From positions 13,299,501 through 13,363,500 of the forward strand of contig NC_090778.1 in NCBI RefSeq assembly GCF_040054535.1: a DNA stretch of 64,000 nucleotides. Direction: 5' to 3'. Numbering within the stretch: the first letter of the stretch is position 1; the number at the start of each line of letters is the position of its first letter. The notes beneath the pieces are model-generated. The model was not told the origin of the DNA. It saw nothing but the letters and a program-made list of their open reading frames with translations, and did not search any database. The stretch is from Antennarius striatus (lineage: Eukaryota; Chordata; Actinopteri; Lophiiformes; Antennariidae). Below are positions 12,493 to 23,521 of this stretch, piece after piece. The position numbers and the translations under genes were made by a program.

Positions 12493-15400
12493 CATATTCT
12501 GTTGCTTCTGGTCAACTAAGCATGCACAAACACTCGCATGTATAAGCCTAACCTCAAGAGTTTAATTTGAAACCTCATGAACACAAAACATTTTAATACT
12601 GTGACCCGTCATCGCTTCCTTCACTCAGTGGAGTATTTCATCACAGTCAAGAATTTTCCTCACATTCTTTGCTCAGTTATCAACCGAGTCTTTCAAACTC
12701 TTGATGTGGAACATCGTGTAACTCAATGATGGGTCACATCACAAATACAGTATGACAGTTCTAAAAAAATTCACATCAGATGACTTTCAAATGTGCAGTG
12801 GAAGATTTCCTCAGTCTAAATGTTGTAAAATATCACAAAGAAATCTTGCAAATAATGGAATTCAGGTAGACTACCTTGCAAAATATTAAAAGGTAGCCCG
12901 TCACCATGCCACAACACCATTAACTTTGCAAAATTGTTGTTTTTTTTACTTTTTCCATCAGATTTATTAGTGAAGACTTGTGGATTATGAAGTGAAATCT
13001 GGAATAATTTGTGTACAATGTGTGTATACAACTGAAGCATATCCAAATGAAAATCCAGCTCTGCCTGATTTATTAAGAATGGAGGATTACAGGCCAGAGT
13101 TGGATTGTGATATTTTGTTTGATTACAATTTACAGGACATTAGGGCCTTGGTAAAGGTATGCACTATGCTCAGGTTCATTCTGAACTTTAACTATATAAA
13201 GAGTTAAAATTAAAAATTGTGCATAAAATCATGATATTTGGGTTTATATCTTTGTAATTTATATACTGTAAATGGCACAAAACAGAAATCCAGTAAAAGA
13301 GAAATGAATCCATGGATTGCACATTTTCAAGATAATAGTTGTGTTTCTTACCCTGGATTTGAAAGCCAGAAGAATCTTGGGCAAAAAGAGGACAAAGCAT
13401 TTCAGAGTGATGGTGAAGTACTTAAGAACAAAATCAGTGATGCCCACGACCCAGACAAGGTCAAAGAAGTCAAAGCTGCTGAGGTTGGGCTTGGAAAACA
13501 TGAGGCTGGAAGAAAAAGAAAACACCAACATGACAAGTTAATGTGATGTCAGTGTATTCTACAGGAGACAGAAGATTGATTAAATATAATAAATAAGCTA
13601 AATATTGAACAAAGTGTAAGGAATTCTTCCTAATTAATAATGTCAAAACCAAAAATACTCACAGGACAAGACCAAACATGAATAGGAACACATCCTAAAG
13701 GAAAGTGAAGTAAATGGACCAAGTAACACAAAATGAATTTAAGAACATAAAATATGAATCGAATACCAACCATAAGACAGAGGGCTGAAAACACACAGCT
13801 AATGCAAAAAATACCTGCTTTAAACTACCTGTTCTGCAGCTCCTCATGACTAAATGTGTAGTAGATGTAGAATGTATTTCCAGCAAGGAACACGATGATC
13901 CACAAAGCAACAAATACAGATCGCTCCTCCTGATCACACAGAACACACACAAAACTATTTTAGCAGTATTAAAATACATGCCTTTACATTTGTACCTACA
14001 ATCGCTTTAGTTTTCACATCTACACTAGATAATCTGAAAAAATTAAGCTTGTGAGAGGGGGGTTTTAAGGGTTAAGACAAGAATTTCACCTTCTTCATTA
14101 CCTGATTCAGCCCATCGAAATATTTGTTATGGTGAAATCTGTTTTATAACTGGAATTCAATCATTTCTCCAAATGATAGAGTACAATATTACAGCTGTTA
14201 CATTAACCAAACCATTGGAGTAATTTATTTCTAAACATTTTAAAGGATTAGAAAATGATAAGGCTCATGATACTTTCACTTTTCTTAAACTCATTGAAAC
14301 CAAAACCAACAATAAATCCATCCCACTAACAACTATCATATATACATTCAATGCTGGATGCATCTTCTTCTTCTGTTCTACTGGAGCTCCCTTGTTTTCC
14401 AAAACATCAATGAGACCCTCTGCTTCAATGAATATTATGCTTTTCAATCCCATCAATGTCTGCTCTGTCGTTTAGTTGCAGTCAATTAAAAATACTGCAC
14501 AAAACTTCTGCAGTAACATCAATGTAGTCTTTAGTTCAGTTTGAGTCAAGTTTGATACATACAAGCAGCCTTATTCTATCACATAGAAGCGTAATTTTGA
14601 GTAACTGCTTCTCAATATCAGCTGTAGATTCAATTATGATCGGAAAATATTAAATGTTGCCAAGAATCCTGTATTAATGCGGTGTTTAATATAGTGAAGT
14701 GTTTGTATTTGTTTACCCTTAAAGACACTTGATGTCTAAAGGTGGAATTGGCATACGTAAATGTGCTGGCCATTCCCACACACACAGCAATGCCTGCAAG
14801 AGAGAAGCGCAACATGATCACAAAACAAACTTCATGTTGCTTCTGATAGTTAGACACGGTGTACCCTCAGACATCTACTGAAGGCTCGTCAAACAAGTCC
14901 ACCAAACAAGCTGCTGTACCTAGTTTATGCTGAAAGCAGACTTTAGCTAGGAGAATCAGGATGAAGGGGAAGCCCCTCTGCAGCCACGTGATGACTGCCT
15001 TCAACTCAGAGAGGGCGGGAGCCGGTGTGGATGGGTCTTCCTGGCCATCCTCCCTGGAGCCGTGCCTCTCTGATGCAGCTGCTGTAGTGGCCTGCTGGAG
15101 CAGGGAGGTTCTGTGCTGTAGGGGATGGTGATGAAGAAGATGGTGGTGGTGATGGTGATGCTGAGGTGCCCTGGGGACAAAAGGTCCGACCTCAGAGCGG
15201 TGTGGCCCCCCCTCTTCTCTGGATGATGCAGTCATCTGGATAAAAACTTCAGGGGGAGTGCCGATGACTAAGCCGGCTGCCTGGAATTGGGCAGAGGAGA
15301 CAGAGCCAGAAGGAACACCCACCAGGCCAGAGAAGATCTGCTGAGGTGAAGCAGGTGAATCAGGCTTCAGGCAGTCAAACACACCACCTTCATCCAGGCT

Positions 15401-15948
15401 GCTCTCAGATCCAAGAGTTTGGCTTCGGCTCCTGAGTGGGGAAAAAAGAAGGGATACAAAAAATTATTCGTGTAAAAAATGGCCGTGCCTTATTTTTTCT
15501 AGATCCTACATACTTGACTCTTTTCACAAGTAATGTTTTTGTTGTTGTGCTGTGAAGTATGGCTCTATGATATTACATTTTAATATGCAATATCACTCCA
15601 GTACACATCTGATCATAGCAGGGAGATCACAAAGAAGAATAACATTTTAGGTCACATCCCACTGTTTTGTGACAGGATAAATATAAATTGGATTTGCACT
15701 GATGTTCAAAAATGTTACTGTAGAAGGCTCTAACACAAAACCATAGCACACCATCATCATACGAAATACATTACAAATATGCTTTGATTCAACAGGAACT
15801 GAGTCCCAGACTGCATGTATGAATGACATCGAGTCAACATGTTTTACATATGGTTCCATAGTGTGTCAAGTTGTAATGCTCCTGAGAGCTTTTCATCCCA
15901 CCTTTCAGAAGGCATGCCATCCGTGTTGCTGCTGTGTCTCCTCTGCAT
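7751..15948 (-). CDS. rnft2: RING finger and transmembrane domain protein 2
   Basis: Multi-pass membrane protein with a C-terminal RING domain, a probable E3 ubiquitin ligase of the RNFT1/RNFT2 family. Coding exons: 15902-15948, 14920-15431, 14717-14793, 13829-13929, 13352-13505, 9913-10062, 8556-8621, 8320-8421 and 7751-7885; phases close in frame to 447 aa (human 444). The start at 15948 (MQRRHSSNTDGMPSE) follows an in-frame stop in the same exon. A His-rich linker in exon 2 includes a run of seven His. Transmembrane helices begin at WLQRGFPFILILLAKVCF. The RING is C3HC4: C387, C390, C402, H404, C407, C410, C421, C424. The protein ends CWKDGTTSTHFQIY. Divergent from spring1 and convergent with hrk. 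Confidence 0.95.
8871..8922. repeat. (GT)26 microsatellite
   Basis: Perfect dinucleotide tract in rnft2 intron 6, about 250 nt upstream of the exon 7 acceptor (it reads as AC in the transcript). Confidence 0.97.
11873..12010 (+). repeat. About 130-bp segment duplicated at 16276-16412 (copy A)
   Basis: Direct-orientation homology to the segment upstream of spring1. Shared blocks, in order, include tgttttgat, aaatgtcaaa, a gacaccgaacaata-like block, acgtcgcaaaa, ggacagtaaaag and cttttttttcatt. Divergence is moderate. It is either an old interspersed repeat or a local duplication. Confidence 0.75.
12442..12489. repeat. (GT)n microsatellite
   Basis: Near-perfect GT tract with one C interruption in rnft2 intron 5. 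Confidence 0.95.
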
Positions 15949-15978
15949 GGCACACCGTTCATCACCACATGGTTAAAC
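15902..15978 (-). other. rnft2 first coding exon with 5' UTR part
   Basis: The exon boundary at 15978 is supported by the acceptor TTTGCAG on the minus strand. A TAA in the reading frame lies just upstream of the ATG at 15948, fixing the start and implying at least one further upstream non-coding exon. Confidence 0.7.
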
Positions 15979-16215
15979 CTGCAAATGCAAAACATCACCG
16001 TCAGTGACTTGAGTCTGATTCACAGATTGTAACTTCATCCATTCTGCTCGGTTTTTGTGTCGTGCATTACGTCCTGCATCATGCTGCGTGATAATGTTTG
16101 CGTCTCTACCTGAATTAGTTCATCTAATGGCTTCATTGCATTTCAGATTGTCATATTTAGTGTCGGGTTAGCTAGTTGTAAGTAAACAAAGATCAGGTTT
16201 ATTAAACTTCCTGGA

Positions 16216-16223
16216 TGACGTCA
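16216..16223. promoter_or_regulatory. Palindromic CRE, TGACGTCA
   Basis: Full consensus CREB/ATF site followed 17 bp later by a CCAAT box (CCAATCAGCG, 16241-16250). Such a pair is typical of a core promoter in a divergent gene pair; which gene it serves is not decidable from sequence. Confidence 0.6.
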
Positions 16224-16275
16224 CCGATGATGCGTGTCTACCAATCAGCGCCGCTCTTCCCTGCACACTACATCC

Positions 16276-16412
16276 GTGTTTTGATGGTCAGGTTTTTACT
16301 TGAGAAATGTCAAACTTTATGTTTGCTAGGTCTGACACCGAACAATAACGTCGCAAAAGAAGGACGGTAAAAGCTCACCAGTGTCATAATATAACGGTTC
16401 TTTTTTTCATTC
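16276..16412 (+). repeat. About 130-bp segment duplicated at 11873-12010 (copy B)
   Basis: Copy B of the segment described at 11873-12010, in the same orientation and immediately downstream of the CRE/CCAAT pair, so it may overlap 5' regulatory DNA of spring1 or rnft2. Confidence 0.75.
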
Positions 16413-16826
16413 GCGTGGATTTTACCCAAGATTAGAAGCTAATGCTAACTACAGCTAGGTACCAGGCTAACAAAGCATCTCTTATGAGGAAATTTTAACT
16501 TGCGTCCCTCAGAGTTGCTGCTTTAACCTGTAGGTCATGTCTGTAATTTATATTACAGACATTATAAATTTAACAGAAGTCCGACTAATTTGATTGTGAA
16601 TGGAAGCATGGTAAGCTAATGCGTCTGTCTTGACTGAAAATACATGTCTGGATGTTTATATCCACATCGATTTTGTCTTATAAAGCCAGTCCGCGGAAGT
16701 GCAGTGAGACAGATTTGCATACAATTTTCATTGGCAGTCAGATGCAGCCATAATTGATGATTTGAGTAGAGGTTTGATGTTTTGGACTGTCACTGACATC
16801 GACATCTCCACGTGAAAAGTCATGCT

Positions 16827-19800
16827 ATGATGGTGCTGCGTCGGTTACTGAGAAAGCGGTGGGTGCTCGGAGTCGTGTTCGGACTGTCTCTCATCTACTT
16901 CCTCACCAGCACACTGAAACAGGTACACGAACACATGGTTGTGGGAAAACTTTATAATCGCTGTTCTGTCAGAAAACAGCCATCATCACTAATTTGGAGT
17001 GTGCTTTAACTTTTTATTTCTTTGAAGATGGGAAACAAGATCTCAATTTAACTGGATATTAATTCAACAATTATTACTGATATTGAGTGGCCTGGCAGAT
17101 GTGCATATCTGAAATCCTGATAGTAGGATAGTAAATTATTGTTTTATGTGAACTATTCACGGGATAGAAATAACTATGTAATAATAATAATGAATCTTTA
17201 CCAAACATAAACTACGATCTACATCAGTTTTCATTGTCTTGAAGCCAATGATGCACACTCATCAAGGAAGGAGAGGAAGATCACAACAATTTGTTTTAAA
17301 ATTTGCACCATAGTTACTTATCATAGGCTGACATTTCATTACAATTTGTATCATTAGAAATGATGATATGCAAGCAACCTTTTCCATTATTGACAGCTGA
17401 TTATTTGGTCTCTTCAGCACACTTTTGACTAATTAAATTTAGAATTTTAACTTTTTTAACAGTAATTATTGAGACAAAGATCTTTTTTTTATTTAATTTT
17501 AATTTTATATACTGGTTTGATCCCCGGAGGGAAATTAAGAACGCACACTCTAGCTACTGATTCAAACGCATGCATACATATATATTTGTGAGTACAGGCC
17601 CCCGTATCACACACACACACAAGGGGGCCTGTAGGCATGCAGGGGAGGTAGAGTGGCAGGCAGCTCCTTCTTGGTGCGCCTCAAATGAGCAATTTGTAAA
17701 GGGGACGGCACCTTGCTCAAGGGCGCCTCGGCAGTGCTCCGGAGGTGAGCTGACACCTCCCACTGTCAGCTCACCTCCGGATATTTTTTGGGGGGCAGGA
17801 GCAGGAATCGAACCGCCGATCTTAAATCATAGAACGACCCGCTCTACCGCCCGCTTTACCACTGAGCCACTGCCGCCCTGTAAACACTGCTGTAAACTGC
17901 TGTAAACATATTGGGATGCCTTACTTTGTTTTAGTATTATTTGCAAAGTCAAGTATCATATCAGTGCAAATATTAGATTTCAACAAAATACATTCAGCAT
18001 TTTCTCACATTTTGTATCATCCTATATTATCCCATGATTTACTTTAATTGCTCCTAGTCAGCATTTCATGACCTATACTAACTTTGCAGGAGGAGAGGAC
18101 CATACGTGACCGCACGCTTTTAGAAGTTAGAGATTCAGATCATCGCATCCTCTGGAAAGTCCGTTTCAACCTGGGAAACAGCAGCCGACAGATCACTCAA
18201 TGCAGAAACTCCATCCAGGGCAAGACACTGCTCACAGATGAACTTGGTGAATAATCCTGCCATCCCATTGTACCAGACAGCAGTAGTCCCCAATCCCTGG
18301 GCCGGTACTAATCCATGGATCAATCGGCACCGGGCCGCACAGAAAGAATACATAACTTACATTATTTCCGTTTTATTTATTATCGGATTCTGAACGATGT
18401 TTTTGCTTTAGAAAATCACCAGATTTTCTCCACAACATCTGTCTGAGTACCCTTTACGCTTGTCGATGCTTGCCTCGATCACATGACTACCTTCCGGCCA
18501 ATAACAGAATACATTCCCGCTAAATTGAAACTCCCGATCTAGCAAAACAAACAAAAAACAAACGTTATTGTAACGTTATGAGCACATTGCTAATAAAGCT
18601 GCTTACACATTGGATTCATGCTTTTTTTTTTTTTTTAAACAATTTTAAGCTGGTGGTATCATTTTATTTTGTTATATTTATCCACTTTTAAATTTCCCAG
18701 CTTGGGATAAATTGTCACTCACTCACTCTCTCTCTCTCTCTCTCTCTCACACCCACACACACACACCTTAAAGGCCAGGCGCTGAAAATATTGTCTGACG
18801 TTGAACCGGTTGAGGAGCAGTGCCATACAGTGATGAGAACGGCAGCTTCATGAGACTCTTGTTGCCTTTTAATCAATGCATATTGTTCTCTGTCTTAAGG
18901 TTACGTCTGTGAGAGAAAGGACTTGCTGGTTAATGGCTGCTGTAATGTCAATGCTCCCAGTTGCAGACAGCACATTTGTAAAAGCTGCTTGGCCAATGGC
19001 TGCTGCAGTATCTATGAGTACTGCGTGTCTTGTTGCCTCCAACCTGATAAGGTAACCTGTCATAACAAAGATTTTCACATTTTTGGGTTAACGCTGCTAT
19101 CGGAAACTGCATTCAATGCATAGATTTAATTGGATCATTCTGAAATTCAAGAATTCAGATATCGTGTGTCCGCGAGCTGCATCACGAGATTTGAAGGATG
19201 TGTAAGTACAAGTTGAGCAGATTGAAATCGGCGTTATCTTTACACTATTTTTCAGCAACCTGTTCTTGAGCACTTCCTGAATCGGGCCGCTGAAGGTTTC
19301 CAGAATCTCTTCACTGCTGTGAGGGATCACTTTGAGCTGTGCCTGGCCAAGTGTAGGACCTCTTCACAAGTATGTTATCAAATAAAAATAATTTAAAAAA
19401 AAAAACTTGACAAGCGCATATCTGACATACTATCAAATTTTCTTTCTAAACACATAATTGGTTTGTAACGTATGATTTTGCATGATTAGTAAAAATGTTT
19501 TCCTTACAGACACACAGCACATATTCCTCTTGTTTCCCAGAAGGCAGTTTAGCATTATCCTTTTCTTCTGTCTAAGCTTCATAGTATATATGTCCAACAT
19601 TATTTCACTGTGACTAACTGCTATTGTCTTGCAAGGACAATGTAGTTTGGCTGTATGAATTTTGTATTTTGTGTTTCTTACGTTTCCAGAAATAACATAT
19701 TTTTACATTCACTCTGCATTGATTTTGACCTTTGTTGTCCCAATTATTACTTTCTTGTCAACACCGCCGTTTTTGGTCAGTTGTATCAAAGGGTATCAAA

Positions 19801-20115
19801 GAAATAACGTAATGGCATATTTTATAGTTGAAGAGGCAGAAAGATTGTTTTATTTTGTTCCTGTTTTCCTTTTCAAAGACTAACCTTGAATGATAAAAGT
19901 TTATTAGGACAACTTAACTAATGTCATTGTTTATCTATTGACTTTGTTCATAGTGGAGGAAAAATGTCTGTGGTGTAAAGAAAAAAATTCAAAATTCAAT
20001 TCACTAACTTTTTTTTAACCCTCTGACACAGAGTGTTCAACATGAGAACACCTACCGAAACCCTCAAGCAAAGTACTGCTATGGAGAGAGTCCTCCGGAG
20101 CTCCTACCTTTATGA
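16827..20115 (+). CDS. spring1: SREBF pathway regulator in Golgi 1 (C12orf49 homologue)
   Basis: Golgi/ER type II membrane glycoprotein needed for site-1 protease activity and hence SREBP cleavage and sterol synthesis. Five coding exons: 16827-16922, 18090-18246, 18900-19051, 19256-19369, 20032-20115; phases close to 200 aa (human 205). The start at 16827 ([20 protein letters not shown]) gives a basic N-terminus and a signal anchor at about residues 12-29; the frame is closed upstream by a TGA. An N-glycosylation sequon (NSS) lies in [17 protein letters not shown]. The Cys-rich luminal region ([24 protein letters not shown]) and the C-terminus ([20 protein letters not shown]) are almost identical to the human protein. 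Introns 1 and 2 hold a SINE and a hAT-like MITE. Confidence 0.96.
17505..17881 (-). mobile_element. tRNA-derived SINE, near full length
   Basis: Read on the minus strand, the 5' end is tRNA-like. The A-box sequence TGGCTCAGTGG maps to 17859-17869 and the B-box GGTTCGATTCC to 17804-17814. A body with a short inverted repeat (GGAGGTGAGCTGACA against its complement) and a GT tract follow. The 3' tail contains the CCGGGGATCAAACC-type block shared with teleost LINE tails and ends AT-rich. It lies in spring1 intron 1. A 5'-truncated copy of the same tail lies at 39851-40037. Confidence 0.75.
18281..18570 (+). mobile_element. hAT-like non-autonomous element (MITE), copy 1
   Basis: Begins CAGTAGTCCCCAATCCC, a common teleost hAT-type terminus, in spring1 intron 2. 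An inverted copy at about 59790-60080 shares blocks such as the CCGGTGCCGATTG region, AAGTTATGTATTCTTTCTG, AGAAAATCTGGT and GTAGTCATGTGA. It has no coding capacity. The hAT assignment is by terminal sequence only. Confidence 0.6.
18725..18768. repeat. (CT)n/(AC)n compound microsatellite
   Basis: CT tract running into an interrupted AC tract in spring1 intron 2, about 130 nt upstream of the exon 3 acceptor. Confidence 0.9.
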
Positions 20116-20538
20116 ACTCCCAGATTCAGGATGTACAGAAACAGCCGTTGTCCAATCTCAAATCATCCGTTTATGAAGATCTAAGGGTTGTTGGCGAAGA
20201 CATTTTCATAAACTCCTGCTTTGGACAGTTTTGCACCATAGTGGAAAAAGGATTACATCTCCCGCTAACCTCAAAATGGACAAATGCTGTACATGATTTT
20301 ATTTACACTTCATAAGTGCATAGAACACTTCATGAGTTCATCCATGATGGTCATCAGCTCTACATAAGTGGCAGCTTATTTATCAGATTCAGAATCAACT
20401 TTCAACCGTAAATTTTCAGGAAATAGGCTTCATTTTAACAGATATTATCAGCAGTTTAATGTTTTGTTGATATTTTAAAAACAGCAAAGAATGTGTTATT
20501 ACTTGTGTGTTTAGTGCATGCATATGAAATTTCTGGTT

Positions 20539-20544
20539 AATAAA
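20539..20544 (+). terminator. Candidate spring1 poly(A) signal
   Basis: AATAAA 424 bp past the spring1 stop, followed by a T-rich stretch. Confidence 0.5.
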
Positions 20545-20584
20545 AGTGACTGTGAATTGGAAATGGTTAATGCTCTTTTTATTA

Positions 20585-21640
20585 ACAGATTAGATTAGAT
20601 AGATTAGATAGATACTTTATTAATCCCGGAGGAAATTGCATATATCCACTGCTCAGGCATTACTTAACAAATAATACTGGATAAACACCAGGAGAAAAGG
20701 AAACACTGACATCACAGGACATACCACAAGACATACATTACACTAACAGACAGGCACATGCAGCACTAACAGGACTTATATACTAAACTATAACTAAAAA
20801 TATAAACAGTATAAAATTTAAAAATATTACAGTATTAAAATATAAACAGTATAAAATAAAATCTAAACAGTATAAAATTGAATTAAAATATAAAAACAGT
20901 ATAAAAAATAAATAAATAAATTTTATATATATATATATACAACAGTATAAAATTAAATTTAAATTAAATTAAATCCATTTTCAACCCCGTGCTGACCTCG
21001 CCACCTCCCCCCCGCTCCTCCTGAGAGAGTCATTGTACCCCCTGATGGCACGGGGCACGAAGGAGGACCTCAGCCTCTCTGTGGAGGCGCTGTGTGACAG
21101 CAGTCTGCCGCTGAAGGTGCTTCTCTGCTGGGAGAAGGTGGTGTGTAGGGGGTGCCTGGTGTTGTTCATGATGGCCTTAATTTTAGACATGGTCCTGCTC
21201 TCCAGAAGCATATCCACAGAGTCCAGGCTCAGCCCTACCACTGAGCCCGCTCTGCGGATGAGTCTGTTCAGACGGTCCATATCTCTTTTCCTGGCCCCCC
21301 CACCCCAACACACAATGGCGTATGACAGCACACTGGAGACTACGGACTGATAGAACATGAAAAGGAGCTTAGGACAGATGTTGAAGGAGGCCAGCCTCCT
21401 TAGGAAGTACATCCTGCTCTGCCCCTTCTTGTACACACAGTTGGAGTTGAGTGACCAGTCCAGTCTGCTGTCTAGCTGCAGTCCCAGGTACTTATAGTTT
21501 TCTACCACCTCCACCTCACTGCCATTGATGATCACCGGCTGTGGAGAGGGAGGTGCCCGCCGGAAATCCAGAACCATCTCCTTTGTCTTGGAGACGTTGA
21601 GCTGGAGCTGGTTAACAGGTGCTGATGTGTTAATTTCACA
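20585..21640 (-). mobile_element. 5'-truncated L2-like LINE
   Basis: Minus-strand element. The C-terminal RT region (20981-21577, 198 codons open) contains MVLDFRRAPPSPQPVIING, VENYKYLGLQLDSRLDW and STERLRSSFVPRAIRGYN, typical of CR1/L2-clade elements. An AT-rich 3' UTR with repeated AAACAGTATAAAAT-like units (about 20790-20960) follows. The tail has the GATTAATAAAGTATC block and ends in a short ATCTA-type simple repeat at about 20585-20620. The frame is unbroken over the preserved part, suggesting fairly recent insertion. Confidence 0.85.
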
Positions 21641-22599
21641 GGTGTTAAGAGAAGTTCAGTTGAGTGTGCATTTTATCCAAAGTAATTCATATGCTCAGAC
21701 GACATTTAAATCTGTTGTCTGTCCAAAGCAAATCTTTTTTAAGTGCTAGAGGGGAAGAAATGGTATCATATGATCAAGCAGAAGCATGTGAGTTTGATTT
21801 CACCGGACATGTTTTATGACCCCAAAACAGCTTAATATTCATATAGAATTAGTGCGCAGTTGTAACATTCAAAAGCCCTTTAGAAAAGTAAACAAAAAAA
21901 TAGGTTTTGGTGTTTCATATAAAAATATTCATGTTCTCTGATGTTAAGTTTTTGGAATTAACGTGAAGCTTATTCAGGCATAAAAAAAGAAAAATTGGAT
22001 GTTAATTGATCACTTAATTTGAGGAGGACACGGCCCACATTAATCTTTTGCGATGATGTTGTTCTCTTGCCTTGCTTTGATGGGAGTTTGACAGACTTAT
22101 CAGTCTCACAGTGTATTGTCCATCTGTCCACATATTTCACTACGGAATACACTGATTGAGTCCTAGCTGTTTCCTCTCTGAAGGAGATTATTATCGGCCT
22201 GTTTCTACCTCGGGCAACGTAGCGTGTTCACAAGGGGTAGATGACCAGAGCAAAACAATTAATCATTGTGACGGCTGAGGAAACAACCCCATAATTAAGA
22301 CATTTATTGGAACCCCTTTTCATTTTCATAATTGCCAGCTTGATTAACTGTTGCCACATGGGAGCAATGTTCTTGGCTTAAAAGAAAATTTGAACAAAGA
22401 TATTTCAGATAGCCTTAAGACATTTTGGGAAATACACCTGCTGTCTTGTTTAGAGTTTGATAAGATTGCTATCACTCATGCCTGTAAAGTATGTAGGTTG
22501 ATTTGTAGCTCTTTATCTTTGCTTAGCCTACAGACTGAAAACAGCTAATCTGGTATTCCAACACAACTAAAGCTCACCTTGCTGCTGGCCCACTAGACG
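21641..22599. other. Intergenic stretch without recognised genes; possible conserved non-coding DNA
   Basis: No coding exon is supported. The part at about 22000-22340 is rich in TAAT-core motifs (CAATTAATCATTGTGA, CATAATTAAGAC, CATAATTGCC) resembling clustered homeodomain sites. This is pattern only. Confidence 0.35.
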
Positions 22600-23330
22600 C
22601 AAGCTAGTGGGCCTGGAGGTACGGCTGGAAGAGGAAGCAGCAAGGTGTGCACAAGCTGTGGTGCAGGCAAAGCAAGGACAGTAGATGGCATGGGAAGGTG
22701 TGGAGAAGAGAAAGATCTCCTGGAAAGATCTTTGGGAGATGGACACATTTAGCTTTACCATCAGGGCTGCCTATGATGTGTTGTCCTCTCCTGCCAGTGG
22801 TATGGCGACGAACCCACATGCCCGCCATGTCCATGTTTTGCAACACTGAGGCACATCTTGGTGGGATGCAGGACCAGCCTCATCCAGGGCCGATACATCT
22901 GTCGGCACAACCAGGTGCTAAGGTGTCTTACAGCGGTGCTGAAAGGTCAACGCACAGCCATGATTGCCGTACCTCCCCCGTCATCCCGTTGGCAGCCAAC
23001 ACCATTCATCCGAGAGGGAAAGACCAGCAACGCCACCATAAGAACTCGTGCTGGACAGCTGGGCAGAGCACGAGACTGGAAGCTGCTGGCAGACCTGGAC
23101 AAAAAACTCTGCTTCAAGTGAGCTGATGGCATCTAGGGAGTGAACCTGGGATGCTGTCAATCACTGCTGAACCCTCTGGAGGTGTTGTGGGTCAATCAGA
23201 GAAACATCAGTGAAAGAGGGCCCCAACTTGACAACCCAAATGATGCCATCACTCACTTGAACTCCACAGTCTCATCGGTGCCTTACGTACTCTATTCAGG
23301 GAAATCAACACCTAGCCCTACACAGCAGAT
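22600..23330 (+). mobile_element. LINE 3' fragment with R2-type CCHC motif
   Basis: Plus-strand remnant of a non-LTR element encoding a restriction-like endonuclease. The broken frame reads KISWKDLWEMDTFSFTIRAA, then a shift, then the CCHC motif CPPCPCFATLRHILVGC (C-x2-C-x7-H-x4-C, about 22815-22865), then TSLIQGRYICRHNQVLRCL and ARDWKLLADLDKKLCFK. That order (linker, CCHC, start of a PD-D/E-K endonuclease) is the C-terminus of R2/R4/NeSL-type elements. The endonuclease core is missing. A stop at about 22680 and a frameshift at about 22800 show decay. Confidence 0.6.
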
Positions 23331-23521
23331 CAGTAAATATTATTAACACTGGCATCATGTTAATCCTTACACCAAAAATAACTTTGACAACTCTAACCAT
23401 GTCTGCATTACAAACTGACATGTATTTAAAAAATATAAAACAGGTCTTTACTTCCCTCCAAGTACTTTAAAATCGTTTCCTCTGTATGTCTTTGTTGTAT
23501 CATTTTCTTCCCACTGAACTT

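Larger units (their letters stand above)
10063..13351. other. rnft2 intron 5
   Basis: The largest rnft2 intron. It contains a (GT)n tract at 12442-12489 and the 11873-12010 segment that is repeated near the spring1 promoter. GC-balanced, non-repetitive stretches at about 11040-11220 and 11260-11480 could be conserved non-coding DNA, which cannot be tested here. The plus-strand open frame at 12980-13207 has no family features and no supported splice context. Confidence 0.5.
15979..16826. promoter_or_regulatory. Divergent rnft2/spring1 intergenic promoter region
   Basis: Start codons of rnft2 (minus) and spring1 (plus) are 878 bp apart. The interval holds a palindromic CRE at 16216-16223, a CCAAT box just after it, and copy B of a repeated 130-bp segment. 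rnft2 has an upstream non-coding exon somewhere here. Confidence 0.55.

Noticed and set aside
12980-13207. Plus-strand 75-codon frame in rnft2 intron 5
   Set aside because: Starts and ends without splice or promoter context, no recognisable domain, AT-rich composition; chance frame.
13642-13695. Possible extra rnft2 exon with consensus acceptor and donor
   Set aside because: Joining 13829-13929 directly to 13352-13505 restores the conserved YTFSHEELQNSLMF junction in phase; inserting this segment shifts the frame.
22647-23126. 159-codon plus frame read as a novel protein
   Set aside because: A different frame over the same stretch gives the CCHC and flanking blocks of a LINE, so this frame is a shadow.
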